NCBI RefSeq assembly: GCF_013359815.1
Contig: NZ_JABMCF010000040.1
Span: 124,001 to 188,000 of the forward strand
DNA length: 64,000 nucleotides
Reading direction: 5' to 3'
Source: Curtobacterium flaccumfaciens
Lineage (GTDB): Bacteria; Actinomycetota; Actinomycetes; Actinomycetales; Microbacteriaceae
A program made the position numbers and the translations under genes. The notes under the pieces were generated by a model. The model did no database searches, was not told where the DNA came from, and saw only the letters and a list, made by a program, of their open reading frames with translations. This document shows, piece after piece, positions 14,248 through 23,832 of this stretch. Every line of letters starts with the position of its first letter. Position 1 is the first letter of the stretch.

Positions 14248-14979
14248 ATGAGCACGAACCTCGCACTCGTCGACCCTGCGGTCGTCCCGTCGCGGGCCCC
14301 GCGCCCCGACCGTCAGCACCGCCCCGAGCTGGTCGAGGTCACGCCGACCGCGGCCCAGCGCCGGGCTCGCCCCCGCATCGGGTACGCCGTGGTGGCCGTC
14401 GCCGCGCTCGGCATCCTGCTGCTGGCCCAGCTCGGCATCAGCATGGTGCTCAGCCAGGGCGCCTACACGCTCAACTCGCTGTCGGCCGAGCAGACGAACC
14501 TGTCCCGCACGCAGCAGTCGCTGTCCGAGCAGCTCCGGGTCCTCGACTCGCCGCAGAACCTGGCCCGCAACGCGCAGTCGCTCGGCATGATCGCCAACTC
14601 GACGCCCGTGTACCTCGACCCGAAGACCGGTCGGGTGTACGGCACGCCGACGCCGGCGAAGCCCGACGAGGCCACGGCGTCCACCGAGAACCAGGTGCCG
14701 AACTCGCTGCTGAACGACGTCCCGCTGGCCACGAAGCCGGGGGACACCTCCACCAGCAAGGAGACGGGCACGACGAGCACGACGGACACGTCGGGCACGT
14801 CGGGCACGTCGGGCACGTCGAGCACGAAGGACTCGTCGGGCGCCACGGGCACCACGGGAACCACCGACAGCACCGCCACGTCTGAGAAGACGAGCGGCGC
14901 CAGCGCGTCGGACCAGGGGACGGCGAAGTCGTCCGTAGAGTCCGACGCGAACCCGCTCCAGGCGCCCTCCACCCGGTGA
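14248..14979 (+). CDS. FtsL-like bitopic division protein with low-complexity tail
   Basis: A 243-residue protein in the usual ftsL slot between rsmH and ftsI. A cytoplasmic N-terminus of about 48 residues precedes one membrane helix (IGYAVVAVAALGILLLAQLGI) and a short heptad-like segment (LNSLSAEQTNLSRTQQSLSEQL), as expected for FtsL/DivIC-type septal proteins. The last 90 residues or so are almost only Ser, Thr, Gly, Asp and Lys. They include a TSG triplet repeat encoded by 9-base direct repeats near 14788-14820. Sequence identity alone would not prove FtsL; the call rests on position and topology. Confidence 0.75.
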   Translation: MSTNLALVDPAVVPSRAPRPDRQHRPELVEVTPTAAQRRARPRIGYAVVAVAALGILLLAQLGISMVLSQGAYTLNSLSAEQTNLSRTQQSLSEQLRVLDSPQNLARNAQSLGMIANSTPVYLDPKTGRVYGTPTPAKPDEATASTENQVPNSLLNDVPLATKPGDTSTSKETGTTSTTDTSGTSGTSGTSSTKDSSGATGTTGTTDSTATSEKTSGASASDQGTAKSSVESDANPLQAPSTR

Positions 14980-15028
14980 CCGGCGGGTCCGCCGCACCCT
15001 CAGCACCGCCCGGGAAGGACCGCACCGC

Positions 15029-16798
15029 GTGACGAAGACGATCCGCAACCGACGCCTGCGCTACAGCATCGTGATGCTCGCCGTGATCGCCCTCGTCGGG
15101 GTGTTCGTGGTGCGGCTCGTCGACATCCAGGTCGTCCAGGCGTCCGAGCTGAACAAGGCGTCGGCGCAGAAGCGCAGCATCCCCGTGACGATCTACGGCA
15201 CCCGTGGGTCGATCGTGGACCGCAACGGCACCGAACTCGCCGACAGCGTGACCCGGTACAACATCACGACCTCGCCGCGCCTGGTCAAGCAGTTCAAGGG
15301 CAAGCTCGGCGGCACCCGCATCAAGGACGTCAGCGTCGGCACCGCCCTCAGCGCGCTGGCGAAGGCCTCCGGTGGCGACGTCGCGACCATGCGGAAGAAC
15401 ATCGCCGCGAACCCGAAGTCGGACTTCGCCTACCTGGTCAAGGGCCTCGACGTGCAGCACTACGAGGCCGTGCGGGCACTCGGGATCCCCTGGCTGTACC
15501 CGGAGCCACAGGCGGCGCGGGTGTACCCGACGGGTGCGACCACGGGCAACCTCACCGGCTTCATGGGCACCGACGGCGCCCAGGCCGGCTTGGAGTACTC
15601 CTACAACCAGTGCCTGGCGGGCACGAACGGGTCCGAGACCTACGAGCGCGGCGAGGACGGTGTGCAGCTCCCGGGCAGCACCGTGACCACGAAGAAGGCC
15701 AAGGACGGCGGCACGCTCGAGACCACGATCGACAGCGACCTGCAGTACATGGCACAGCAGACCATCGCGTCCGCCGCCAAGACCCTGCAGGCGGAGTCCG
15801 CGACGGCGACGGTCACGAGCGTCAAGACGGGTGAGCTGCTCGCGGTCGCCGACTACCCGACGGTGGACCCGAACGACGTCGACGCCACGACCGACAAGGG
15901 CGCCTTCGGTTCCCGTGCCCTGACGGCGTCGTACGAGCCGGGCTCCACGATCAAGGCCGCCATCGCCGCCGCGCTGCTCGACCAGGGCAAGTCGAACCCC
16001 ACCGACCAGGCGGTCGTGCCGTACTCGCGCACGTTCCCCTGGGGCGGCACGATCCACGACTCGGAGTTCCACCCCACCGAGAACCTGACGCTGACCGGCA
16101 TCCTGCAGAACTCGTCGAACGTCGGCATCACCGAGCTCGGCGCACGGCTGACCGCCCAGCAGCGCTTCGACTACATGAAGAAGTTCGGGCTGTTCGAGCC
16201 GGAGACGGCCATCGACTACCCGGGCCAGCCCTCGATGGACTACGGCACGAGCCCGAACTGGGACCAGCAGACGAACATCAACTCGATGTTCGGTCAGGGC
16301 ATCTCGACGACGGCCGTGCAGGTCGCGAGCGTGTTCCAGACGATCGCGAACGACGGTGTCCGGATCCCGCTGCACTTCGTGAAGGGCTGCACCACGGCGG
16401 ACGGCAAGACGATCGACGCGCCCGACGTGCAGAAGCAGCGGGTCGTCTCCGCAGCCGCCGCCACGCAGGTCACCGGCATGCTGCAGAGCGTCGTCACGGG
16501 TGGCACGCTGGTGGGCATGAAGCCGATCTCCGGCTACAACATCGCCGCGAAGACGGGGACCGCCGAGGTGGCCGAGGGGTCGCAGGGCTACGGCGGTCAG
16601 CGCATCACGTCGGTGGCCGGAATGGCACCCGCCGAAGACCCCCAGTATGTTGTCACGGTGACGTTCACGAAGCCGCAGACCAACAAGTGGTCCAGCGGAG
16701 CGGCTCCGGCGTTCCGCACACTCATGTCCCAGGTGCTCGAGAAGTACCGAGTAGCCCCCTCCGCGTCCGAGGCGAAGCTCTACCCGTCCACGTGGTGA
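15029..16798 (+). CDS. ftsI: septal penicillin-binding protein (FtsI/PBP2b class)
   Basis: A 589-residue class B transpeptidase that cross-links septal peptidoglycan with FtsW. A short N-terminus and one membrane helix (about 12-30) precede the PBP dimerisation domain (GTRGSIVDRNGTELA). The transpeptidase domain has the SxxK motif in YEPGSTIKAA (Ser near 305), SSN in QNSSNVG and KTGTAEV (near 508). The catalytic set is complete. GTG 15029 follows GGGAAGGACCGCACC. No PASTA domain is attached, as in mycobacterial PbpB. Confidence 0.95.
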   Translation: MTKTIRNRRLRYSIVMLAVIALVGVFVVRLVDIQVVQASELNKASAQKRSIPVTIYGTRGSIVDRNGTELADSVTRYNITTSPRLVKQFKGKLGGTRIKDVSVGTALSALAKASGGDVATMRKNIAANPKSDFAYLVKGLDVQHYEAVRALGIPWLYPEPQAARVYPTGATTGNLTGFMGTDGAQAGLEYSYNQCLAGTNGSETYERGEDGVQLPGSTVTTKKAKDGGTLETTIDSDLQYMAQQTIASAAKTLQAESATATVTSVKTGELLAVADYPTVDPNDVDATTDKGAFGSRALTASYEPGSTIKAAIAAALLDQGKSNPTDQAVVPYSRTFPWGGTIHDSEFHPTENLTLTGILQNSSNVGITELGARLTAQQRFDYMKKFGLFEPETAIDYPGQPSMDYGTSPNWDQQTNINSMFGQGISTTAVQVASVFQTIANDGVRIPLHFVKGCTTADGKTIDAPDVQKQRVVSAAAATQVTGMLQSVVTGGTLVGMKPISGYNIAAKTGTAEVAEGSQGYGGQRITSVAGMAPAEDPQYVVTVTFTKPQTNKWSSGAAPAFRTLMSQVLEKYRVAPSASEAKLYPSTW

Positions 16799-16812
16799 GG
16801 AAGAAGGAACAC

Positions 16813-18459
16813 TTGTCCGCACGGATCCCCCCGGTCCTCCGACCCGAACACCCGACCCCGAGGGCCGTCTCCGAACTCGCCAACGCGTTCGGTCTGCGAG
16901 TCGTCGGCTCGGTCGACAGCATCGAGACCACCGGTGTCACCCTGAGCGCCACCGAGGTGCAGCCGGGTGACCTGTTCGTCGGCGTGCACGGTGCGAACCG
17001 GCACGGCGCACAGTTCGCGACGGAGGCCGCCGAGCGCGGCGCCGTCGCCGTCCTGACCGACCAGGACGGCGTCGCACTGGTCGAGCCGTCCGGGCTGCCG
17101 GTGCTCGTCGTCGACGACCCCCGCGCCGCCCTCGGCGACGTCGCGGCGTGGGTCTACCGCACGCACCCCGACGAGGCCACCGACCTGCCGCAGCTGTTCG
17201 CCGTCACCGGCACGAACGGCAAGACGAGCACGTCCTACATCCTCGAGGGCATCCTCAAGCAGCTCGGCCTGGTCACCGGCCTGAGCTCGACCGCCGAGCG
17301 CCACATCGGTTCGCTCAGCGTGACGAGCCGCCTGACCACGCCCGAGGCCAGCGAGATGCACGCGCTCCTCGCCCGCATGCGCGAGAGCGAGGTCCGCGCG
17401 GTCGCCGTCGAGGTCAGCGCCCAGGCCCTCAGCCGGCACCGCGTCGACGGCATCGTCTTCGACGTCGCGGCATTCACGAACCTGTCGCACGACCACCTCG
17501 ACGACTACGCCGACATGGAGGAGTACTACCAGGCGAAGCTCCCGCTGTTCCAGCCCGAGCACGCCCGTCGCGGCGTCGTCTCGCTGGACACCGACTGGGG
17601 CCACCGCGTGGTGCAGGACTCCCGCATCCCGGTCACCACGATCACCGTGCACCCCGACGTCGAGGCCGAGTGGCACGTCGACATCGTCGAGGCCCACGCC
17701 GCCTACACCGAGTTCCGTCTGACCGGCCCCGAGGGCCGCGAACTGACCACCCGTGTGCCGCTGATCGGCTGGCACATGGCGGCGAACGCGGCACTCGCGA
17801 TCGTCATGCTCGTCGAGGGCGGGTTCGAGCTCGGTGCCATCGCACACGCGCTGGAGAGCAACCACCGCCGCTACCCCGACGAGGACGCCGCGAGCGAGCG
17901 TGACGGCGAGACCCACCGCGTCTCCGCCATCGAGTGCTACCTGCCCGGCCGCACCGAGCGCGTCTCCGGTGAGCACGGCCCGAGCGTCTACGTCGACTTC
18001 GGCCACAGCGCCGACGCGTTCGAGAACACCCTCGCCGCGGTCCGGCAGTTCACCTCCGGCAAGGTCCTCATGCTGTTCGGTGCGGACGGCGACCGCGACA
18101 CCACGAAGCGCGGCGACATGGCCCGCGTGGCCGCGGCCGGCAGCGACATCCTCGTCGTCACCGACCACCACCCCCGCTTCGAGGACGCCGCGTCGATCCG
18201 GAAGACCCTGGTCGACGCCGCACGTGCGGCGTACCCCGACCACGAGATCCACGAGGTCAGCCCGCCCGAGGCCGCCATCCGCACGGCCGTGAGCCTGGTC
18301 GGCGAGGGGGACTCGATCCTCTGGGCCGGCCCGGGTCACCAGGACTACCGCGACATCCAGGGCGTCCGCACGCCGTACTCCGCCCGCGACGAGGCCCGTG
18401 TGGCCCTGCGCGAGGCCGGCTGGGAGCCGAACTCCGGTCCGGCGGAGGACGTCCGATGA
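16813..18459 (+). CDS. murE: UDP-N-acetylmuramyl-tripeptide synthetase MurE
   Basis: A 548-residue ATP-dependent ligase adding the third amino acid to UDP-MurNAc-L-Ala-D-Glu. GTNGKTSTSY is the ATP loop (near 134), with TTPEAS, EVSAQALSRHRVDG, NLSHDHLDDYADMEEYY and the C-terminal YVDFGHSADAFENTL. The motif that usually reads DNPR in diaminopimelate-specific enzymes reads HHPR here (VVTDHHPRFED, near residues 451-461). In Curtobacterium-type walls (type B) position 3 is homoserine, so substrate specificity may differ. TTG 16813 is chosen for the GAAGGA 4 bases upstream; a GTG at 16792 overlapping ftsI is possible. It overlaps murF. Confidence 0.93.
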   Translation: MSARIPPVLRPEHPTPRAVSELANAFGLRVVGSVDSIETTGVTLSATEVQPGDLFVGVHGANRHGAQFATEAAERGAVAVLTDQDGVALVEPSGLPVLVVDDPRAALGDVAAWVYRTHPDEATDLPQLFAVTGTNGKTSTSYILEGILKQLGLVTGLSSTAERHIGSLSVTSRLTTPEASEMHALLARMRESEVRAVAVEVSAQALSRHRVDGIVFDVAAFTNLSHDHLDDYADMEEYYQAKLPLFQPEHARRGVVSLDTDWGHRVVQDSRIPVTTITVHPDVEAEWHVDIVEAHAAYTEFRLTGPEGRELTTRVPLIGWHMAANAALAIVMLVEGGFELGAIAHALESNHRRYPDEDAASERDGETHRVSAIECYLPGRTERVSGEHGPSVYVDFGHSADAFENTLAAVRQFTSGKVLMLFGADGDRDTTKRGDMARVAAAGSDILVVTDHHPRFEDAASIRKTLVDAARAAYPDHEIHEVSPPEAAIRTAVSLVGEGDSILWAGPGHQDYRDIQGVRTPYSARDEARVALREAGWEPNSGPAEDVR

Positions 18460-19964
18460 TCGCCATGACCCTCGCCGAGATCGCCACCGCGGTCGGCGGC
18501 GAGCTGATCGGCGGCGCGCAGGCGACCGACGTCGCCGAGCCCGGCGACCTGGTCGTCGAGGGCTCGGTCGAGACCGACTCCCGCCTGGTCCGCCCCGGCA
18601 GCGTCTTCTTCGCCCTGCCCGGTGAGGTCACCGACGGTCGACGCTTCGTGCCCGCAGCGGTCGACGCCGGTGCCGCCCTGGTGATCACGCCCGAGCGTGT
18701 GGACACCACCGCGCCGCAGATCGTCGTCACCGACGGGTACGAGGCCCTCGCCGCGCTCGCACACGAGGTCGTCACGCGCGTCCGGATGAGCACCGCGGAC
18801 CGCGTCCACGCCGACGGTCGCCCGGCGCCCCTGCGGGTCGTCGGCATCACCGGCTCGAACGGCAAGACGAGCACGAAGAACATGCTCCGCACGATCCTCG
18901 AGCAGCACGGTGCGACCGTCGCGCCCGAGGGCTCGTTCAACAACCACGTCGGCGCACCGGTCTCGATGCTCCGCGTCACCTACGACACCCGGTACCTGGT
19001 GGTCGAGATGGGCGCGAGCGGCGTCGGCCACATCGCCAAGCTCGTCTCGATCGCCGAGCCCGACCTCGGCGTCGTCCTCAAGGTGGGCCTCGCGCACGCC
19101 GGCGAGTTCGGCGGCATCGAGGCGACGCAGCGCGCGAAGTCCGAGATGGTCACCGACCTGCCCGAGACCGCGACGGCCCTGCTCAACGTCGACGACGACC
19201 GCGTCGCGTCGATGCGCGACCTGACGGCCGCGCGCGTGGTGGGCTTCGGCACGTCGGCAGAGGCCGACTACCGCATCACCGGCATCGAGACGGACCGCAG
19301 CGGCACCCGCTTCACCCTCACCGCGCCTCCCGTCCGCCACGAAGGCGACCGTCCGACGGACGCGACCCTGTCTGGAGGCCCGGATCACGTCGACGTGCGC
19401 CTCGCGATCCTGGGTGAGCACCACGCCGTGAACGCGTCCGCCGCGCTCACCGTGGCCCACCTGTGGGGCGTCCCGCTCGCCGACGGCGCCGCGGCGCTCG
19501 CGTCGATGACGCGCGCCGAGCGCTGGCGCATGGAGCTGCTCCAGGGCGGCCCCGAGGGCGTCACCGTCATCAACGACGCGTACAACGCGTCGCCCGACTC
19601 CACCGCGGCGGCGCTGCGGACCCTGGCGCAGATCGTGCGCCCGGGGGAGCGGACCGTCGCCGTGCTCGGTGAGATGGCCGAGCTCGGTGAGTACTCCGTC
19701 GAGGAGCACGACCGCATCGGTCGGCTCGTCGTCCGCCTCGGGATCGGACAGCTCGTGGTCGTCGGCCGCGGCGCGATGCCCATCCACCAGGCCGCCACCC
19801 TCGAGGGATCGTGGGACGGCGAGTCCGTGTACATCGAGGACGTCGACGACGCCGTCCGTGCCATGCAGGAGATGCTCCGCCCCGGCGACGTCGTCCTCGT
19901 CAAGTCCTCGAAGTCTGCCGAACTGCGATTCCTCGGCGACCGCCTCGGAGGTGTCACCGAATGA
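18456..19964 (+). CDS. murF: UDP-MurNAc-tripeptide--D-Ala-D-Ala ligase
   Basis: A 502-residue ligase that completes the UDP-MurNAc-pentapeptide. [11 protein letters not shown] is the ATP loop, followed by [41 protein letters not shown] and [12 protein letters not shown], all typical. ATG 18456 overlaps the murE stop and has GGAGGA 6 bases upstream. Between RFTL and VDVRLAILG there is a stretch about 15 residues longer than in ordinary MurF, encoded by DNA carrying arms of the type A palindrome (19323-19336 and 19372-19391). The insertion keeps the frame. Confidence 0.95.
   Translation: MIAMTLAEIATAVGGELIGGAQATDVAEPGDLVVEGSVETDSRLVRPGSVFFALPGEVTDGRRFVPAAVDAGAALVITPERVDTTAPQIVVTDGYEALAALAHEVVTRVRMSTADRVHADGRPAPLRVVGITGSNGKTSTKNMLRTILEQHGATVAPEGSFNNHVGAPVSMLRVTYDTRYLVVEMGASGVGHIAKLVSIAEPDLGVVLKVGLAHAGEFGGIEATQRAKSEMVTDLPETATALLNVDDDRVASMRDLTAARVVGFGTSAEADYRITGIETDRSGTRFTLTAPPVRHEGDRPTDATLSGGPDHVDVRLAILGEHHAVNASAALTVAHLWGVPLADGAAALASMTRAERWRMELLQGGPEGVTVINDAYNASPDSTAAALRTLAQIVRPGERTVAVLGEMAELGEYSVEEHDRIGRLVVRLGIGQLVVVGRGAMPIHQAATLEGSWDGESVYIEDVDDAVRAMQEMLRPGDVVLVKSSKSAELRFLGDRLGGVTE
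19323..19391. repeat. type A palindrome arms inside murF
   Basis: GCGCCTCCCGTCCG (19323-19336) is identical to a segment of the 186-bp array at 33445-33458. CTGGAGGCCCGGATCACGTC (19372-19391) is identical over 20 bases to 470-489. Between them lies GTCCGACGGACGCGAC. Together they look like a decayed repeat captured in frame within the MurF central domain. Confidence 0.65.
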
Positions 19965-21064
19965 TCGCGCTCCTCATCGCCGGCGCCACGTCGCTGGTGT
20001 TCACGTTGCTGCTCACCCCGTCCTTCATCAAGCTCTTCCACCGTCTCGGGTGGGGGCAGTTCATCCGTGACGACGGTCCGCAGTCCCACCACACCAAGCG
20101 CGGGACCGCCACCATGGGCGGCATCGTCCTGATCATCGGTGCGGTGATCGGGTACTTCGTCGGCCACCTGATCGGAGGCGACTCGATCACGCTGTCCGGC
20201 CTGCTCGTGCTGTTCCTGATGGTCGGGCTCGGGTTCGTCGGCTTCATCGACGACTTCCTCAAGGTCCGGCGCCAGCGGAGCCTCGGGCTGGGCGGCTGGG
20301 CCAAGATCCTCGGCCAGGTCATCGTCGGCGTCATCTTCGCCACGATCGCCCTGGTCGTGCCCACGTCGAACGGCAAGCCGCCGGCGTCCACGATGATCTC
20401 GGCGATCCGCGACGTGCCGTGGCTCGACTTCATGGCGCTCGGCACCGTCATCGGCACCGTGCTGTTCCTCGCCTGGATCGTCCTGCTGACGGTGTCCACG
20501 TCGAACGGCGTGAACGTGGCCGACGGGCTCGACGGCCTGGCCACCGGGTCGAGCATCCTGGCGATCGGCTCGTACGTCATCATCGGCTTCTGGCAGTCGA
20601 ACCAGATCTGCGGCGGGGCACGGCTCGACTCGAACACCGCCCACGCCTGCTACACCGTCTCGAACCCGCTCGACCTCGCCGTGGTCGCGGCCGCGGTCTG
20701 CGGTGGGCTCATCGGGTTCCTCTGGTACAACACCTCGCCGGCGCAGATCTTCCTCGGTGACACCGGGTCGCTCGGCCTCGGCGGTGCCCTGGCTGGCCTC
20801 GCGATCCTCAGCCGCACCGAGCTGCTGCTCATCCTCATCGGTGGCCTGTTCTTCATCGTCACCGGCTCCGTCATCCTGCAGCGGGCCTACTTCAAGATCA
20901 CCCACGGCAAGCGCATCTTCTTGATGAGTCCGCTGCACCACCACTTCGAACTGAAGGGGTGGGCCGAGGTGACCGTCGTCGTCCGCTTCTGGATCATCGC
21001 CGGGCTCTTCGTCGCGGCGGGGGTCGGACTCTTCTACCTCGAATGGATCGCACGCGTTGGTTGA
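19961..21064 (+). CDS. mraY: phospho-N-acetylmuramoyl-pentapeptide-transferase
   Basis: A 367-residue polytopic membrane enzyme (about ten helices) moving phospho-MurNAc-pentapeptide onto undecaprenyl phosphate to give lipid [12 protein letters not shown], the Asp pair in [35 protein letters not shown] and [13 protein letters not shown] are the conserved MraY motifs. ATG 19961 overlaps the murF stop (ATGA). Cysteine-containing loop [21 protein letters not shown] (two Cys) lies between helices and is longer than in E. coli. Otherwise it is standard. Confidence 0.96.
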   Translation: MIALLIAGATSLVFTLLLTPSFIKLFHRLGWGQFIRDDGPQSHHTKRGTATMGGIVLIIGAVIGYFVGHLIGGDSITLSGLLVLFLMVGLGFVGFIDDFLKVRRQRSLGLGGWAKILGQVIVGVIFATIALVVPTSNGKPPASTMISAIRDVPWLDFMALGTVIGTVLFLAWIVLLTVSTSNGVNVADGLDGLATGSSILAIGSYVIIGFWQSNQICGGARLDSNTAHACYTVSNPLDLAVVAAAVCGGLIGFLWYNTSPAQIFLGDTGSLGLGGALAGLAILSRTELLLILIGGLFFIVTGSVILQRAYFKITHGKRIFLMSPLHHHFELKGWAEVTVVVRFWIIAGLFVAAGVGLFYLEWIARVG

Positions 21065-21068
21065 CCCG

Positions 21069-22604
21069 GTGTCCTCGCCGTCCCGCCTCCAGTCCCTCGA
21101 CAGCTGGTACTCCGAGGGGTGGAAGGGACTCAACGTCGCCGTCCTCGGCCTCGGTGCCACCGGGTTCTCGGTCGCCGACACGCTCGTGGAACTCGGCAGC
21201 GAGGTGACGGTCTACTCGTCCGACGCCCCCGCCGACAGCGTCGAGCTGCTCGACGTGATCGGTGCGCGATTCCTGCAGACGCCGCTCGACACCGTGCCGG
21301 ACGACCTCGTGCAGCAGGCGCCCGACGTCGTCATCGTGTCGCCGGGGCTGCCCCCGCACAACGCCACCGTGCAGTGGTCGGTGACGAACAGCACCGTCTG
21401 GGGCGACATCGAGCTCGCCTGGCGCGTGCGCGACAAGGTCGTCCGCGGCCCGGTCGCGGCCCCCTGGATCACGATCACGGGCACGAACGGCAAGACCACG
21501 ACGACACAGCTCACAACCGCGATGTACGAGGCCGGCGGCCTGCGTGCCGTCGCGTGCGGGAACATCGGCGTGCCGGTGCTCGACGTCGTCCGCGACCCGG
21601 TCGGCTACGACGTGCTCGTCGTCGAGCTCTCGAGCCACCAGCTGCACTACGCGGCGACGTCCGGCGACGGCGCCGTGGTGCCGCTCGCCAGCGCCTGCCT
21701 GAACATCGCCGACGACCACCTGGAGTGGCACGGCTCCGCCGAGGCGTACCGCGCGGCGAAGGCCAAGGTCTACGAGCGCACCGTGATGGCGTGCGTCTAC
21801 AACACCTCGGACGAAGCCACCCGGCAGATGGTGCAGGAGGCCGACGTGGTGGAGGGCTGCCGTGCGGTCGGCTTCACCCCCGGTGTCCCCGCTCCCGGTG
21901 ACGTCGGCATCGTCGAGGACGTCCTGTGCGACCGGGCCTTCAACGAGGACCGCCGCAACAGCGCGCTCGAGCTGTCGACCATCGCCGACCTCGAGGCCGC
22001 CGGGCTCGCAAGCCCGCACATGACCATGAACGTCCTGGCCGCCGCCGCCCTGGCCCGTGCTGGCACCGTCCAGCCGAGCGCCATCCAGTCGGCCGTCCGG
22101 GCGTTCCGCGCCGACCACCACCGCACCGAGCTCGTCGCCCAGGCGGACGGCATCACCTGGGTCGACGACTCCAAGGCCACGAACCCGCACGCCGCCACCG
22201 CGTCGCTCGCGTCGTTCGACACGGTCGTGTGGATCGTCGGCGGTCTGTTCAAGGGCGTCGACGTCGACGGGCTGGTCGAGCGCTTCGGCCCCGGCGTGCG
22301 CGCCGTCGTGGTGATCGGCACCGACCGGACCCCGGTCCTCGAGGCATTCGCGCGACACGCGTCCACGGTCCCGGTGCTCCAGGTGGAGACGACGGACACT
22401 GATCAGGTCATGCGCGAGGCGGTCCGGCATGCCGCATCGGTCGCGAGGCCGGGCGACACCGTCCTCCTCGCCCCGGCGGCGGCGTCGTTCGACCAGTTCG
22501 GCTCCTACGCCGACCGGGGGCAGCGTTTCGCGGCCGCGGTCAACGAGCACCTGGGAGGAGAAGTCGATGGCGACGACACCGACGGATCTTCCGAACAGCC
22601 GTAA
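21069..22604 (+). CDS. murD: UDP-N-acetylmuramoylalanine--D-glutamate ligase
   Basis: A 511-residue ligase adding D-glutamate to UDP-MurNAc-L-Ala. An N-terminal Rossmann segment (VAVLGLGATGFSVADTLVELG) precedes the ATP loop GTNGKTTTTQL, then VVELSSHQLHY, NIADDHLEWHGS, DDSKATNPHAA and APAAASFDQFGSYADRG. GTG 21069 is preferred; TTG 21057, overlapping the end of mraY, is possible, and neither has a strong ribosome binding site. The 3' end overlaps the ftsW start by 38 bases, unusual next to the 4-base overlaps elsewhere in this operon. Confidence 0.94.
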   Translation: MSSPSRLQSLDSWYSEGWKGLNVAVLGLGATGFSVADTLVELGSEVTVYSSDAPADSVELLDVIGARFLQTPLDTVPDDLVQQAPDVVIVSPGLPPHNATVQWSVTNSTVWGDIELAWRVRDKVVRGPVAAPWITITGTNGKTTTTQLTTAMYEAGGLRAVACGNIGVPVLDVVRDPVGYDVLVVELSSHQLHYAATSGDGAVVPLASACLNIADDHLEWHGSAEAYRAAKAKVYERTVMACVYNTSDEATRQMVQEADVVEGCRAVGFTPGVPAPGDVGIVEDVLCDRAFNEDRRNSALELSTIADLEAAGLASPHMTMNVLAAAALARAGTVQPSAIQSAVRAFRADHHRTELVAQADGITWVDDSKATNPHAATASLASFDTVVWIVGGLFKGVDVDGLVERFGPGVRAVVVIGTDRTPVLEAFARHASTVPVLQVETTDTDQVMREAVRHAASVARPGDTVLLAPAAASFDQFGSYADRGQRFAAAVNEHLGGEVDGDDTDGSSEQP

Positions 22605-23832
22605 CGGCCGGACCGCGACGACCCCACGACGGACGAACGGCGCGATCGTCGCTGTCAAGAACGTCTTCGTCGCGGAGTCCAGCACCTTCTACACGATCCT
22701 CGGCGTCACGCTGTTCCTCGTCGTCTTCGGCGTCGTGATGGTGCTGTCCTCGTCGAGCGTCGAGGAGTACGCGGCGACCCACGACTTCTTCGGGGCGGCG
22801 TCCCGCCAGGGCCTGTACGCCGTGCTCGGCGTGCCGCTCATGCTCATCGCCAGCCGGGTCCCGACCCGGATCTGGCGGAAGTGGGCGATGCGGCTGCTCG
22901 GTGCGGCGCTCGTCCTGCAGCTGCTCGTGTTCACCCCGCTCGGCATCGACATCCAGGGCAACCGGAACTGGATCGAGCTCGGGTCGTTCACCGCGCAGCC
23001 GTCCGAGGTCGTGAAGCTCGGGCTGGTGCTCGGCATCGGCGCCATCATCTACGTCAAGCGGGACAAGCTCGACGACTGGAAAGAGGTGTTCATCCCGATC
23101 GGGATCGCCTCGATGCTCTCGCTCGGGCTCGTCGTCCTCGGTGGTGACCAGGGCACCGCGATGGTCATGCTCATCCTGGTGTTCGGCGCGCTGTACATCG
23201 GCGGCGTCCGCGCCCGGCACCTGCTCGTCGGCCTCGGCGCGTTCGCCGTGATGCTGCCCTTCGTGACGATGGCCTCGGCCTCGCGCTCGACCCGCATCAG
23301 CGCCTGGCTGTCGGGATGCACCGACACCAGCCAGTACCAGGACATCTGCTGGCAGCCCGTGCACGGCATGTGGGCGCTCGCGTCCGGCGGCGTGTTCGGC
23401 GTCGGCCTCGGCAACTCGAAGGCGAAGTGGTCGTGGCTGCCCGAGGCGGACAACGACTACATCTTCGCGATCATCGGCGAGGAGCTCGGCCTGATCGGCG
23501 CCGTCGTGGTGCTCAGCCTGTTCGTGGTGCTCGCCGTCGGCATGATCAAGATCATCCGGCAGTCCCGCGACCCCTTCGTGAAGACGGTCACGGGTGGCAT
23601 CCTCGCGTGGATCATCGGCCAGGCGCTCATCAACATCGCCGTCGTGCTCGGCCTGCTGCCCGTGCTCGGTGTGCCCCTGCCACTCATCTCGGCGGGTGGT
23701 TCGGCCCTCATCATGACCCTGGTGGCGATCGGCGTCGTGCTCTCCTTCGCCCGTGACCTGCCCGGCAAGAACGACCCCGGCCTGACGAACGCCCCACTCG
23801 TCCGGACCTCCACGAACGGATCACTGCGGTGA
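22567..23832 (+). CDS. ftsW: septal peptidoglycan glycosyltransferase FtsW
   Basis: A 421-residue SEDS-family membrane protein with about ten helices, polymerising lipid II at the septum together with FtsI. GIDIQGNRNWIELGSFTAQPSEVVKLGLV contains the conserved catalytic-region segment, and VPLPLISAGGSALIMTLVAIGVVLS is the SEDS C-terminal signature. ATG 22567 has GGGAGGAG upstream and lies inside the murD 3' end. The extracytoplasmic loop includes a pair of cysteines (SGCTDTSQYQDICW). Order murD-ftsW-murG is conserved. Confidence 0.95.
   Translation: MATTPTDLPNSRNGRTATTPRRTNGAIVAVKNVFVAESSTFYTILGVTLFLVVFGVVMVLSSSSVEEYAATHDFFGAASRQGLYAVLGVPLMLIASRVPTRIWRKWAMRLLGAALVLQLLVFTPLGIDIQGNRNWIELGSFTAQPSEVVKLGLVLGIGAIIYVKRDKLDDWKEVFIPIGIASMLSLGLVVLGGDQGTAMVMLILVFGALYIGGVRARHLLVGLGAFAVMLPFVTMASASRSTRISAWLSGCTDTSQYQDICWQPVHGMWALASGGVFGVGLGNSKAKWSWLPEADNDYIFAIIGEELGLIGAVVVLSLFVVLAVGMIKIIRQSRDPFVKTVTGGILAWIIGQALINIAVVLGLLPVLGVPLPLISAGGSALIMTLVAIGVVLSFARDLPGKNDPGLTNAPLVRTSTNGSLR

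Noticed and set aside
14471-16822. Minus-strand open frame of 783 codons antisense to ftsI
   Set aside because: FtsI has complete SxxK, SxN and KTG motifs on the plus strand; the antisense product has no motif.
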